Shown here: positions 27,601 to 34,821 of the stretch, piece by piece | Layout of the letters: the number at the start of each line of letters is the position of its first letter | Position numbering within the stretch: position 1 is the stretch's first letter | Source: Marinihelvus fidelis | Lineage (GTDB): Bacteria; Pseudomonadota; Gammaproteobacteria; Xanthomonadales; SZUA-36 | Direction: 5' to 3' | Length of the DNA stretch: 64,000 nt | Assembly: GCF_008725655.1 (NCBI RefSeq) | Contig: NZ_VYXP01000010.1 | Location: 1-64,000, forward strand | The notes under the pieces: generated by a model | Told to the model about the DNA's origin: nothing | Seen by the model: the letters and a program-made list of their open reading frames with translations, nothing else | The model's database searches: none | Translations under genes and position numbers: made by a program

Positions 27601-27807
27601 CACCGGGAAGGTGGCCACGCCGCCGTCGTCGGTGGCGGCCACAACCTGGCCGTCCACCAGCACCTCGATGTACTGCTGCGGCAGGCCTTTCTTGAACACG
27701 TACAGGGTCATGCTGGCGTCGTCGGCCAGTGCCCCGGTGGCCAGCGAGGCCGTGATGACGGCCGCCAGCAGGCGGCCGCGCGCGCGCGCGCCGAATGTCA
27801 CAGGCAT
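24628..27807 (-). CDS. TonB-dependent outer-membrane receptor with N-terminal carboxypeptidase-regulatory-like domains
   Basis: Outer-membrane transporter of 1059 residues with a signal peptide of about 28 residues. Two carboxypeptidase-regulatory-like beta domains follow (near 33-100 and 140-215), then a possible TonB box (EFVVIEPY, about 225-232), the plug domain with GQYIYVRGLGERYSSVLLNN and a 22-strand barrel ending GLEWSF. It is the last transporter gene of the DUF3450-TonB2 operon and overlaps the TPR gene by ten bases. The operon promoter carries a PHO box, so phosphate or an organophosphate is the likely cargo; this is inference from context. Confidence 0.9.
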   Translation of the reverse strand: MPVTFGARARGRLLAAVITASLATGALADDASMTLYVFKKGLPQQYIEVLVDGQVVAATDDGGVATFPVPPGLHVLELRDQDLVVLDQQVLANEDEVSQWIVNITRGLSTLVDVESSAAGVSAGAAETGVAEQADGEPGILAGRLVSADGGEPIAGARVFISGLSRDIRTDDEGHFEVEVPSGEYSISVLHSSFNTVTRDGIAVPANDREELALELTPAGSELPEFVVIEPYIAGSLASVLAERRESDGVTDVLSSEQISRAGDSDAAGALKRVTGLTLVGGQYIYVRGLGERYSSVLLNNAVIPSPDPTRRVVPLTLFPTDVIEAVVVQKTASANLPGDFGGGTVQLRTVSYPPELQMNLSASVGYREGTTGETGLTYEGGDDDWLGYDDGTREPPESMREALADGTFLTPFSFTNPDGFKQDEVEVFGEDLAAKSSYEPLEKDIPADLGLSGSFGNSWGFGNGNRWGFMTAFKYDNKWGQVEEERRTYSAVGTEGDLQQADDTVVDRTINYIDTGLFANTGLELASNQKLSFNAMLLRQAADETKVTDGEQDSQVLRRTEFIWIENELLSYQLLGSHALPLPEWTLDWQYTDATAMRDEPNTRKSRRDDDDEDGIYIVSTRSDSNSQTWSELEDNLDHFTVDSTLPFTFGRHRLALTAGVSDLERDRFASIRTFSFQGRIPNDLRNLEYWELYTPDYIEPSILQLRESTRATDTYTATQTLEAMFLNLDVMLFDEQFRLTAGLREEDNYQEVVTANLANPDAPPVIGTIEQKDMLPSVAATWAYSDAAQFRAVYAESVNRPDFREMAPAPYLDPLLDIITVGNPDLVTAQLKNYDLRWEYYFSPSESFSVAAFYKDFTNPIEKTFSSGGSAKIITLQNALGAELSGVEFDYSQTLEWIGKVGWLNWLEELDWGFIGPFDWDNYQFSVNYAWIESSVEIDTSTTTQTNPDRPLQGQSPWVFNLSLGYYNPESPTEWTLLYNEFGARITQAGVLGQPDIYEEPYPQLDFVYKRRFGDDWRLSLKLKNLLDPGVEFTQGDEITRYYKRGVDISVGLEWSF

Positions 27808-28958
27808 TGCCAGCTATCCCCTTCGCAGTCCTGGATGGCGCTGCGCAGCTCGGCGGCCTTGCGGAACAGGTCCGACCGGGTCAACTGCGACAGGTTGGCT
27901 TCGGCGGCCGTGAACTGGCCGGTCTTGAATTGTGAATAGGCCAGCGCGTAGCGAATGTCTTCATCCGACAGCAGGCCCAGGCGCAACAGGTCCTGCTCCA
28001 TGGCGGCGGCCTGCGCGAAACGCTGCATTTCCAGCAACAGGGCCAGGCGCTGCTTGATCTTGGTGGCCTGGTCGGTGATCGAGCCGTTCAGCAGCAACGC
28101 CCGGTACGGCTGGCCGGCACGACGGTACAGTTCGGCGGCTTCGCTCAGCAACACCGGGTCCAGGTGGCTGGCCTCGTAGATCAGGTCGGCGGCCGAATGC
28201 ATCTGGCCGCGGTCGATATAGGTATGTGCCAGCACCTTCTTGACGTTCACATCGGCCGGAAAACGCAGCTGCGCCAGTTCCAGCAGCCGGGTGGCCTCAA
28301 TCAGTTCACCGCTGGCGCGCATGGCGTTGCCCAGGGCGACATAGTCCTCGAGCTTGCCGTCGCTGCGGGCCAGGTAGTCACGGCCCTGCTCGGCGGCTTC
28401 CTGGAACAGGCCCATGTCCATCAGGAAAAAGACCTTGCGCCGCTGGAACGCCGCATCATCGGGGAAAATCTCCGAGGCCTGGTCCAGCGTGGCCAGCGCC
28501 ATGGCGTGATCTTCCAGCAGCCAGTAACACTGCGCGCGCATGTGGTAGATGGAGGCGACGCGCTGCAGGTCGGGGCCGGCGCGGTCCAGCGCCGAGATCA
28601 CGTCTTCATAGCGCTCCAGCGAAAAGTACGCCTGCGCCAGGTAGACGTAGACCACCGACTGGGCCTCGCCGGTGGCGACGGCCTGCTCCAGCGCGTCGAT
28701 GGCGGGCGCGTATTCATTGCGACGCAGGTGGGTCATGCCGCGCAGCGTGTAGTAGCGCAGCAGGTCGGCGTCCTCGGCCTCCAGGTCGACCTGGTCCAGC
28801 GCCGCCACGGCGCGGTCCAGGTTACCGTCGCGCAGCATCAGCGCGGCCAGGTCCAGGTAGTTGACGTCATCATCCTCACCCTGCCCCAGCGCGGGGACGG
28901 CGATCGCGAATGCCAGCAGCAGCGCCAGGAGGCGTATGGTGTTGTTCAGGTTTTTCAC
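27798..28958 (-). CDS. TPR protein of the TonB2 operon
   Basis: Periplasmic helical-repeat protein of 386 residues with a signal peptide (LLALLLAFAIAVPALGQ) and a chain of tetratricopeptide-like helices from about residue 30 to the end. In Vibrio-type TonB2 clusters a TPR protein follows tonB2 in the same way; it is thought to assist the energy-transducing complex. It lies four bases behind tonB2 and overlaps the receptor start. Confidence 0.85.
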   Translation of the reverse strand: MKNLNNTIRLLALLLAFAIAVPALGQGEDDDVNYLDLAALMLRDGNLDRAVAALDQVDLEAEDADLLRYYTLRGMTHLRRNEYAPAIDALEQAVATGEAQSVVYVYLAQAYFSLERYEDVISALDRAGPDLQRVASIYHMRAQCYWLLEDHAMALATLDQASEIFPDDAAFQRRKVFFLMDMGLFQEAAEQGRDYLARSDGKLEDYVALGNAMRASGELIEATRLLELAQLRFPADVNVKKVLAHTYIDRGQMHSAADLIYEASHLDPVLLSEAAELYRRAGQPYRALLLNGSITDQATKIKQRLALLLEMQRFAQAAAMEQDLLRLGLLSDEDIRYALAYSQFKTGQFTAAEANLSQLTRSDLFRKAAELRSAIQDCEGDSWQCL

Positions 28959-28962
28959 GTTA

Positions 28963-29607
28963 TCAACTCAGGTCGAAGCGCACGCGCTGCTTGGCCCAGG
29001 CGCGTACGGCCTTGCCCTGGTAGGTGGCGGGCTCGAATCGCCAGGTGCTGACGCCTTGCACGGCCACTTCGTCGAACACGCCTTCGGGCGAGGACTCGAC
29101 AATCTCGATTTGCTCAATCTCACCGGTCACGCCAATCAGCAGCGACAGCACCACGTAGCCCTTCACACCCTGCGCCTTGGCGCGCGGCGGGTACTGCATC
29201 GGCGACTGGAAGGTCGCGCGCGGCGGGTCATCGACGGTGTCGTCGGTCATGACCATGGAATCCGCACCGCCCAGCAGGTCGCCGTCCAGCGCGTTCAGGT
29301 CGGACATGTCGAAGCCCGGCAGGCCAAAGTCGATGCCGGACAGGTTGCCGGACAGGCCGGCCAGCGGTGGCGGCGGCGTGCGCGGCGCGCGGCGCGGTTT
29401 CGGCTTGGGCTTGGGCTGCTGCACCACTTCCTTCTTCGGCGGCGGCTTGCGCTCAAACACGATCTGGTCGCCGTCGTCGCCGTCGTTACGGTCAAGGCCG
29501 TCGGCAAAGTGGTTGATCAGCACCACCATGCCCAGCACCAGGATCGAACCCAGCACCATGGACGCGAACGCGCTGACCAGTCGTTTCATGCGGGTGGAAC
29601 GCTTCAT
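28963..29607 (-). CDS. tonB2: Energy transducer TonB (TonB2 type)
   Basis: Protein of 214 residues spanning the periplasm: one N-terminal membrane anchor (about 10-32), a proline/lysine-rich linker (KPPPKKEVVQQPKPKPKPRR) and a C-terminal TonB domain with YPPRAKAQGVKGYVVL and STWRFEPA. It passes proton-motive force from ExbB-ExbD to the receptor. The start at 29607 follows the exbD2 stop by one base (TGATATG), so I prefer it to the longer frame that runs inside exbD2. Confidence 0.93.
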   Translation of the reverse strand: MKRSTRMKRLVSAFASMVLGSILVLGMVVLINHFADGLDRNDGDDGDQIVFERKPPPKKEVVQQPKPKPKPRRAPRTPPPPLAGLSGNLSGIDFGLPGFDMSDLNALDGDLLGGADSMVMTDDTVDDPPRATFQSPMQYPPRAKAQGVKGYVVLSLLIGVTGEIEQIEIVESSPEGVFDEVAVQGVSTWRFEPATYQGKAVRAWAKQRVRFDLS

Positions 29608-29608
29608 A

Positions 29609-30019
29609 TCAGCCCGCCCCCGCCTCCTCGACGGTGGCCACGCCCACATCGGTGGCGCCGGCCAGGCGGGCCTGGTCGACCACTTCCACCAGGCGGCCGG
29701 CAGGCACGCCGTCGTCGGTGATCACCAGCACGGACTTGCCGGTGCTGCCGGCCAGCAGGTCGCGGATGCGGCTCTGGATCACCCACACGCGCACGGGCTC
29801 ACCGTCCAGGTAGATGTCGCCAGCGTTGTCGATGTACAGGCGAATCGCCTTGGTCGACGCCGTGGTCGCGGTGCTGGCCGCGGGCCGGTTCAGGTCCAGC
29901 TTCATGTCCTTGACGAAGGTCGTCGAGACCATGAAGAAAATCAGCAGGATGAACACCATGTCGATCAACGGCGAGATGTTGATGTCGTCGACGGTGTCTT
30001 TTCGCTCACGATAACGCAT
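29609..30019 (-). CDS. exbD2: ExbD-type biopolymer transport protein
   Basis: Inner-membrane protein of 136 residues with one transmembrane helix (ISPLIDMVFILLIFFMVS) containing the conserved proton-path aspartate, and a periplasmic domain. It works with ExbB and TonB. The start MRYRERK at 30019 lies four bases behind the exbB2 stop; the longer in-frame version would overlap exbB2. Confidence 0.94.
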   Translation of the reverse strand: MRYRERKDTVDDINISPLIDMVFILLIFFMVSTTFVKDMKLDLNRPAASTATTASTKAIRLYIDNAGDIYLDGEPVRVWVIQSRIRDLLAGSTGKSVLVITDDGVPAGRLVEVVDQARLAGATDVGVATVEEAGAG

Positions 30020-30023
30020 GTCT

Positions 30024-30668
30024 TCAGCCTCCCACCGGGACGGCGCCGGCGGCGGCCATCTCATCGGTGTGTTCGGCGCAGAGGATGTCTTTCATCTGCG
30101 CCAGTTCCAGTTGCATGTCCTGCTGCTTGCGATTCAGCATGCCGTTGACGATCAGGCCCGGGATGGACACGGCCAGGCCCATCTGGGTGGTGAACAGCGC
30201 CTGCGAGATGCCGCCGGCGATACCACCGGACTGCGAGTACAGCGACATGTCACCCAGCGAATCGAAGGTCTCGATCATGCCGATGACCGTGCCCAGCAGG
30301 CCCAGCAACGGCGCCACCATGACGATGGTCTTGATCAGCACGTCGTAGCGCTTGATATCGCGTTCCTCTTCCCAGAACGCGTCGTCCAGGAAACCGCGCA
30401 GTTCGATCACGCCGCTGCCCTTCAGGCGCAGGCCCTTGCGCGCCGCGCGCACCATTACGCCATCGCTTTTCGGCGGCTTGCCGGCGGCCAGGCGTTTCGC
30501 CGTCTTGTCCAGCAGGTTGCGCGCGCCGCGTGCGGTGCCGCGCTGCAGTGCCGCGAAGCGGTAGCCGATGGCGAACCACAGCACCACCATCAGCACGATC
30601 AGCGGTGGCATCACCCAGCCGCCGGCCTCGACGTACGACAGCAGTTCAGAGATAAACGAAGCGCCCAT
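30024..30668 (-). CDS. exbB2: ExbB-type proton channel protein
   Basis: MotA/TolQ/ExbB family protein of 214 residues with three membrane segments (about 18-36, 116-137 and 157-175). The conserved core LLGLLGTVIGMIETF and the second core AVSIPGLIVNGML are visible. It forms the pentameric channel with ExbD. Spacing of three bases to the upstream ttpC-like gene supports co-transcription. Confidence 0.94.
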   Translation of the reverse strand: MGASFISELLSYVEAGGWVMPPLIVLMVVLWFAIGYRFAALQRGTARGARNLLDKTAKRLAAGKPPKSDGVMVRAARKGLRLKGSGVIELRGFLDDAFWEEERDIKRYDVLIKTIVMVAPLLGLLGTVIGMIETFDSLGDMSLYSQSGGIAGGISQALFTTQMGLAVSIPGLIVNGMLNRKQQDMQLELAQMKDILCAEHTDEMAAAGAVPVGG

Positions 30669-30671
30669 GGG

Positions 30672-32087
30672 TCAGGCCGTCCGCCGGTGTTCCTTGAACT
30701 GGTTGATCACCCGCAGGGCGCCCTTCTCCATGCCGTCCTTGATGGACTCGGCCCAGCCAGACAGCACGTTGCCGAACAGCAGCGCCGGGATGGCCACGGC
30801 CAGGCCCAGTTCGGTGGTCACCAGGGCGATGGAGATACCGCCGGACAGCAGCTTCGGATCACCGGTACCAAACTCGGTAATGATGTCGAAGGTGGTAATC
30901 ATGCCCGTCACCGTGCCCAGCAGGCCCAGCAGCGGCGCCACCGCGGCGATCACCAGGATGATCGCGCCGAAGCGGTTCAGGTGCGAAGACTCGTGCAGGA
31001 TCGCCTCGGAGATAATGTCCTCCAGGTGATCGCGGTCGCGCTCCAGGTTGCGCACCGCGGCGCCCACCACGCGGGCGGTGGAGCCCTTGAAGTTCTTGCA
31101 GGCCTCCAGCGCACCGTCGATATCACCGGCGCGGACCTTGCCGCCGACGCTGTCGACAATCTTCGAGGTCGAGGCGCTGGCGCCACGCAGGAAGAAGAAG
31201 CGCAGCACGACCAGGACCAGGGCCAGGATGCCCAGGCCGACGATGATCCAGCCGATGGTGCCGCCGGAGTTGATGACGCTGAGGATGGTCTTGCCTTCCT
31301 TCTCCTCGATGGCGCGGGTCTCGTTCTCAAACAGGAAGATCCCCAGCTGGTCCGGGCGGCTGCCGGCGGCCAGGGCGTCGGCCGTCGCCTCGGCCGGCAC
31401 CGACCAGACTTTCAGGCGGCCTTCGCCTGCCGGCGCCAGCGCGCCGCTGCCCTGGGCGCTGTGGCCATAGGCAGCGATGTTGCCAACGCGGACGATCTCG
31501 CCCTGCACCTCGGTGCCGTCACGCAGGAAGTACGCGCCCGGCTTCGTGTGCATGGTGCCGACCTGGTCCAGCAGGCGCACGGCATGGCCGAACACGGTGC
31601 CGATGCGCTCGCCATCCGGGCTCGACAGGTAGGCCTCGGAGCCCAGTTCCTCGACGCCGTAGGGTTCCAGCGTCGAGTCGGCCTGCAGGAAGGTCGCTTC
31701 CAGCGTCGTGCGGGCGTCGTCGACGCCTTCCAGTTCACGCTGCGCGTCGGTCATCAGCGCCTGCATGCGCTCGGCCTCGGACTGCAGGCCGATCCACTCA
31801 CCCTCTACGCGGTCGATCTGCGCTTCCTTGGTGGATTCGTCATTGCTGGCCTGCGCCTCGAAATCGGCGACGCGCTTCTGCAGGTCGCGCAGCTGCGCGT
31901 TCAGGAAGGCGTATTCTTTCTGGTAGGCGGCTTTCAGCTGGTCCAGCGCCTCGGTGGGGTTCACCGGCGGCACCGGCTCCGGGGCCGGCTGGGCCGGCGC
32001 GGCCTCGTCCTGCGCCCAGGCGGAGGCGGTGAACAGCAGGCCAGCGGCCAGGCCGGCACGGGTCAGGTAGTGGCTAGCGAGCTTCAC
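30672..32087 (-). CDS. ttpC: TtpC-like MotA/TolQ/ExbB protein with periplasmic coiled-coil domain
   Basis: Protein of 471 residues with a signal peptide (residues 1-25, ending SAWAQ), a long periplasmic region with coiled coil at about 45-135, and a C-terminal ExbB-like channel domain from about 285 (IGWIIVGLGILALVLVVLRF, APLLGLLGTVTGMITTF). This is the architecture of TtpC, an extra component of the Vibrio TonB2 system. The GTG start at 32087 overlaps the DUF3450 stop (GTGA) and has AAGGAG upstream, which decides the start. Confidence 0.9.
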   Translation of the reverse strand: MKLASHYLTRAGLAAGLLFTASAWAQDEAAPAQPAPEPVPPVNPTEALDQLKAAYQKEYAFLNAQLRDLQKRVADFEAQASNDESTKEAQIDRVEGEWIGLQSEAERMQALMTDAQRELEGVDDARTTLEATFLQADSTLEPYGVEELGSEAYLSSPDGERIGTVFGHAVRLLDQVGTMHTKPGAYFLRDGTEVQGEIVRVGNIAAYGHSAQGSGALAPAGEGRLKVWSVPAEATADALAAGSRPDQLGIFLFENETRAIEEKEGKTILSVINSGGTIGWIIVGLGILALVLVVLRFFFLRGASASTSKIVDSVGGKVRAGDIDGALEACKNFKGSTARVVGAAVRNLERDRDHLEDIISEAILHESSHLNRFGAIILVIAAVAPLLGLLGTVTGMITTFDIITEFGTGDPKLLSGGISIALVTTELGLAVAIPALLFGNVLSGWAESIKDGMEKGALRVINQFKEHRRTA

Positions 32088-32866
32088 GACGCTTCTCCTT
32101 CCAGCGGCAACGCTTCGGGCAGTTCGAAGTAGCCCTGGCGTATCTGTTTGCGCAGTGAGTCGAACAGGCGCGCGACCAGGTCCTGGTCCTTGGCGGAATC
32201 CAGCTTCTCCCAGCGCCAGCCCTGCGGCGTGGCCACGGCGCGGCCGTATTCCAGGTCGCGGGTGCGGAAATACATCATCACGCTGCCCAGCTTGGCCACG
32301 TCGACCAGCACGTTGCTGCCCTCGAGCTCGATCGACTGCGAGTAGATGGCGTTCTCGCGGGAAATACGGAATTCGTCTTCGATGAAGGCCCACAGCCGGT
32401 TGACGCCGCGCTGCGCGGTGATCACACCGTTATCCAGCTGCGTCTCCAGCTCCTGCAGTTCGGCCAGGCGCTCGGTCACCTTGAACGGGAAGCCGCCGCG
32501 CACGTGCTCGCGCAGCGCCGAAACCTGGTTCTTAAGAAATGGCGTCAGTGACTCGGAGCTGACCCCGGCCTCGGCGATCTCGGCGCGCATCTCGTCCAGG
32601 TCTTCGCGCAACTGCGTCACTCGCAGGGTTTCGCGGTCGCGGTTGGCTTCCAGGTCGGCCAGCTGCGCGGCCAGGTAGGCCATGCGGTTCTTGTGCTCTT
32701 CGCGCCGCAGGTCCAGTTCGGTCTGCAGCTCGTCCACCTGGCCACGCAGGGTGATCAGGCGTTCGGTCAGGGCGTTGGCATCGTCCTGCGCCAGCGCCGC
32801 CAGCGGCGACAGCAGCGTCAAGGCCAGCAACACGCGGACAGTCCAGTTCTTTATATGAGTCATCAC
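32084..32866 (-). CDS. DUF3450 family periplasmic protein
   Basis: Exported protein of 260 residues with a signal peptide ending LAALAQ and a predicted coiled coil covering about residues 30-105 (heptads rich in L, E and R). DUF3450 proteins commonly precede ttpC in TonB2 clusters; their role is unknown. It is the first gene of the operon, and a PHO box plus a -10 element lie 60-95 bases upstream. Confidence 0.88.
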   Translation of the reverse strand: MMTHIKNWTVRVLLALTLLSPLAALAQDDANALTERLITLRGQVDELQTELDLRREEHKNRMAYLAAQLADLEANRDRETLRVTQLREDLDEMRAEIAEAGVSSESLTPFLKNQVSALREHVRGGFPFKVTERLAELQELETQLDNGVITAQRGVNRLWAFIEDEFRISRENAIYSQSIELEGSNVLVDVAKLGSVMMYFRTRDLEYGRAVATPQGWRWEKLDSAKDQDLVARLFDSLRKQIRQGYFELPEALPLEGEAS

Positions 32867-32925
32867 TTGGTTCCGTTCGAATCACGGTACGGCACGGCCA
32901 CCCCGGCCAATACCCAGTCGGCGGC

Positions 32926-32959
32926 ATTTTAGGAACCGTGTATGACAGGGATGTGACAA
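32926..32959 (-). promoter_or_regulatory. PHO box and -10 for the DUF3450-TonB2-receptor operon
   Basis: On the minus strand TTGTCAC (32959-32953), ATCC, CTGTCAT (32948-32942) match the PhoB consensus with the 11-bp period. A TAAAAT -10 hexamer at 32931-32926 follows ten bases downstream, nearly the same geometry as the phoB promoter. A third, one-base-offset half-site (CGTCACC) lies upstream. This predicts phosphate-starvation control of the TonB2 and receptor genes. Confidence 0.85.
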
Positions 32960-32982
32960 AAACGGTGACGGTCGTCACGCCG

Positions 32983-33011
32983 CTGTCACACAACCGTCAC
33001 GACACTGAAAC
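32983..33011 (+). promoter_or_regulatory. Second PHO box, pointing rightward
   Basis: Half-sites CTGTCAC (32983-32989), CCGTCAC (32994-33000) and a weak CTGAAAC (33005-33011) are spaced by 11 bp on the + strand. A weak -10 candidate (TATGAA, 33025-33030) follows. No rightward gene lies downstream; the terminator at 33058-33085 comes next, so the transcript would be about 50 nt. The box may instead serve only to load PhoB for the leftward promoter. Confidence 0.55.
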
Positions 33012-33057
33012 GATGACGTCGCAATATGAATTGCGTTAGTGGGGGGAGTTGGGAAAC

Positions 33058-33085
33058 GGCGCGCTTCGGTGCGCCTTTTCTTTTT
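33058..33085 (+). terminator. Intrinsic terminator with UUCG tetraloop
   Basis: A GC-rich stem of seven pairs (one G-T) closed by TTCG is followed on the + strand by TTTTCTTTTT. This is a textbook rightward intrinsic terminator although no rightward gene precedes it. On the minus strand there is no T-tract. Confidence 0.88.
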
Positions 33086-33087
33086 GG

Positions 33088-33115
33088 GTGACGCGTGACG
33101 CGTTACGCGTTACGC
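33088..33115 (+). repeat. Heptad repeat array A6 (4 units)
   Basis: Units GTGACGC, GTGACGC, GTTACGC, GTTACGC immediately after the terminator. It faces A7 across a 97-base spacer (33116-33212) in which no gene is visible. It is not attached to a gene in its own orientation. Confidence 0.88.
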
Positions 33116-33212
33116 GGGGGCACAGGCGCCCGCTGCGCCCCATCGAAAACCACAACGAGACCTCACAGCACGAACCGAGTCGCGCTCTCCGCGCGCCCTA
33201 CCGGCCCAAACC

Positions 33213-33240
33213 GCGTCACGCGTCACGCGTAACCCGTCAC
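33213..33240 (-). repeat. Heptad repeat array A7 (4 units)
   Basis: Units GCGTCAC, GCGTCAC, GCGTAAC, CCGTCAC on the + strand. The last unit, read on the minus strand as GTGACGG, supplies the TGA stop of phoU. Confidence 0.9.
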
Positions 33241-33959
33241 TCCCCGCGGGCTTCGAGCTCCGCAAGGACGCCCTCCAGTCCGGCGTGACGCACGTCCTTG
33301 CCGATGACCAGGTAGATCACGTATTCGGCAATGTTCTGGCAGCGATCACCCATGCGCTCGATGGCGCGCGCGGCCCACATGATGTTGAGCACGGTGGGGA
33401 TGGTGGTGTGGTCCTGGGCCATGTAGGTCATCAGCTGGCGGGTGATGGCCTGGTACTTGATGTCGACCTTTTCGTCGGCACGGGCCACGCGCACGGCGGC
33501 ACGGACATCGGTACGGGCGAAGGCATCGAGCACGTCGCGCAGCATTTCGCGCACCTGCCCGCCCATGTGCTCGATTTCCAGCCGCGCGGCCGCGTCCAGC
33601 GTGCCGTCCAGCTCCTCGTGCACCATGCGCGCGACCCGCTTGATCTCATCGCCGATGCGCTCCAGGTCGTTGATGGTGCGGATCACCGCCATCACCAGGC
33701 GCAGGTCGGTGGCCGCCGGCTGGCGCAGCGCGACGATGCGCGTGCACTCCTCGTCGAGTTCCACTTCCAGCGCGTTGACGCGCTGGTCGTTGGCGATGAC
33801 CTCGGAGGCCAGGTTGCGGTCACCGGTCAGCAGCGCCTGGATGGCGTGCGCCATCTGCTCCTCGACGATGCCGCCCATCTGCAGCACCTTGCTGCGCACG
33901 TCCTCGAGTTCCTCGTTGAACTTCTGCGAGATGTGCTGGCCCAGGTTAAGTTTGTCCAT
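33237..33959 (-). CDS. phoU: Phosphate transport regulator PhoU
   Basis: Cytoplasmic protein of 240 residues made of two three-helix repeats. Metal-site motifs of the PhoU family appear twice (RTINDLERIGDEIKR and ARAIERMGDRCQNIAEYV). It links PstSCAB to PhoR and dampens phosphate uptake and signalling when phosphate is plentiful. It is the last gene of pstC-pstA-pstB-phoU, 25 bases behind pstB. The stop codon lies in heptad array A7. Confidence 0.96.
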   Translation of the reverse strand: MDKLNLGQHISQKFNEELEDVRSKVLQMGGIVEEQMAHAIQALLTGDRNLASEVIANDQRVNALEVELDEECTRIVALRQPAATDLRLVMAVIRTINDLERIGDEIKRVARMVHEELDGTLDAAARLEIEHMGGQVREMLRDVLDAFARTDVRAAVRVARADEKVDIKYQAITRQLMTYMAQDHTTIPTVLNIMWAARAIERMGDRCQNIAEYVIYLVIGKDVRHAGLEGVLAELEARGE

Positions 33960-33984
33960 TGTCGTATTGCCTTTTTATGCCGGC

Positions 33985-34821
33985 TCAGCCGTAGCGGCCG
34001 GTGATGTAGTCTTCGGTGGCCTTCGCGCGCGGGTTGGTGAACACCTGGTCGGTCTCGCCGAATTCCACCATGCCGCCCATGTACATGAACGCGGTGTAGT
34101 CGGACACGCGCGCGGCCTGCTGCATGTTGTGGGTCACGATGATGATGGTGAACTCGCGCGCCAGGTCGTGGATCAGCTCCTCGACCTTCAGCGTGGAGAT
34201 GGGGTCCAGCGCCGAGCACGGCTCGTCCAGCAGGATGACCTGCGGCCGCACGGCGATAGCACGGGCGATGACCAGGCGCTGCTGCTGGCCGCCGGACAGG
34301 CTCAGCCCGGATTCATCCAGGCGGTCCTTGACCTCGTCCCACAGCGCCGCGCCACGCAGCGCCCATTCCACCGCCTCGTCCAGGCGCCGGCGCCGGTTCA
34401 TGCCCTGCACGCGCAGGCCGTAGGCCACGTTTTCGTAAATGGACTTGGGGAACGGATTCGGCTTCTGGAACACCATGCCGACATCGCGGCGCAGGTCGGC
34501 CACGTCCACGCCCTCGTCGTAGATGTTCTCGCCACCCAGCTCGATACGCCCCTCGATGCGACAGTCGTCGACCAGGTCGTTGAGACGGTTGAAGCAGCGC
34601 AACAACGTCGACTTGCCGCAGCCGGACGGGCCGATGAACGCGGTCACCTTCTTCTCGGCGATATCCAGGTCGATGTCGCGCAGCGCCTGCGCCTGGCCGT
34701 ACCAGAGGTTCAGGCCGCGGGCGGTAAACAGCGTCTTGCCCAAGTCCAGGTTGGGATCCATGACCGGCAGGCTCTGTTGCCCAGCCGGCAGCACGGGACT
34801 CGGATCGTTCATGTCATTCAT
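33985..34821 (-). CDS. pstB: Phosphate ABC transporter ATP-binding protein PstB
   Basis: ATPase of 278 residues with Walker [10 protein letters not shown], the PstB-specific [14 protein letters not shown] segment, signature LSGGQQQRL, Walker [13 protein letters not shown] and the H-loop THNMQQ. The first 30 residues are an extension over most homologues; internal methionines at about residue 4 and 21 are alternative starts. It overlaps pstA by four bases. Confidence 0.96.
   Translation of the reverse strand: MNDMNDPSPVLPAGQQSLPVMDPNLDLGKTLFTARGLNLWYGQAQALRDIDLDIAEKKVTAFIGPSGCGKSTLLRCFNRLNDLVDDCRIEGRIELGGENIYDEGVDVADLRRDVGMVFQKPNPFPKSIYENVAYGLRVQGMNRRRRLDEAVEWALRGAALWDEVKDRLDESGLSLSGGQQQRLVIARAIAVRPQVILLDEPCSALDPISTLKVEELIHDLAREFTIIIVTHNMQQAARVSDYTAFMYMGGMVEFGETDQVFTNPRAKATEDYITGRYG

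Noticed and set aside
25846-27939. Long open frame of about 697 codons on the + strand opposite the TonB-dependent receptor
   Set aside because: High GC with GC-rich third positions leaves the antisense strand open. The translation has no recognisable domain, is histidine/glutamine/arginine-rich as expected of an antisense shadow, and the receptor on the other strand is certain.
30018-32132. Long open frame of about 704 codons opposite exbB2 and ttpC
   Set aside because: Same antisense composition bias; the opposite strand encodes clear ExbB and TtpC proteins.
33026-33091. A 21-codon frame (MNCVSGG...) ending in the heptad array
   Set aside because: No ribosome-binding site, overlaps the terminator stem, and the composition is not protein-like; the region is better explained as a short RNA end or terminator.
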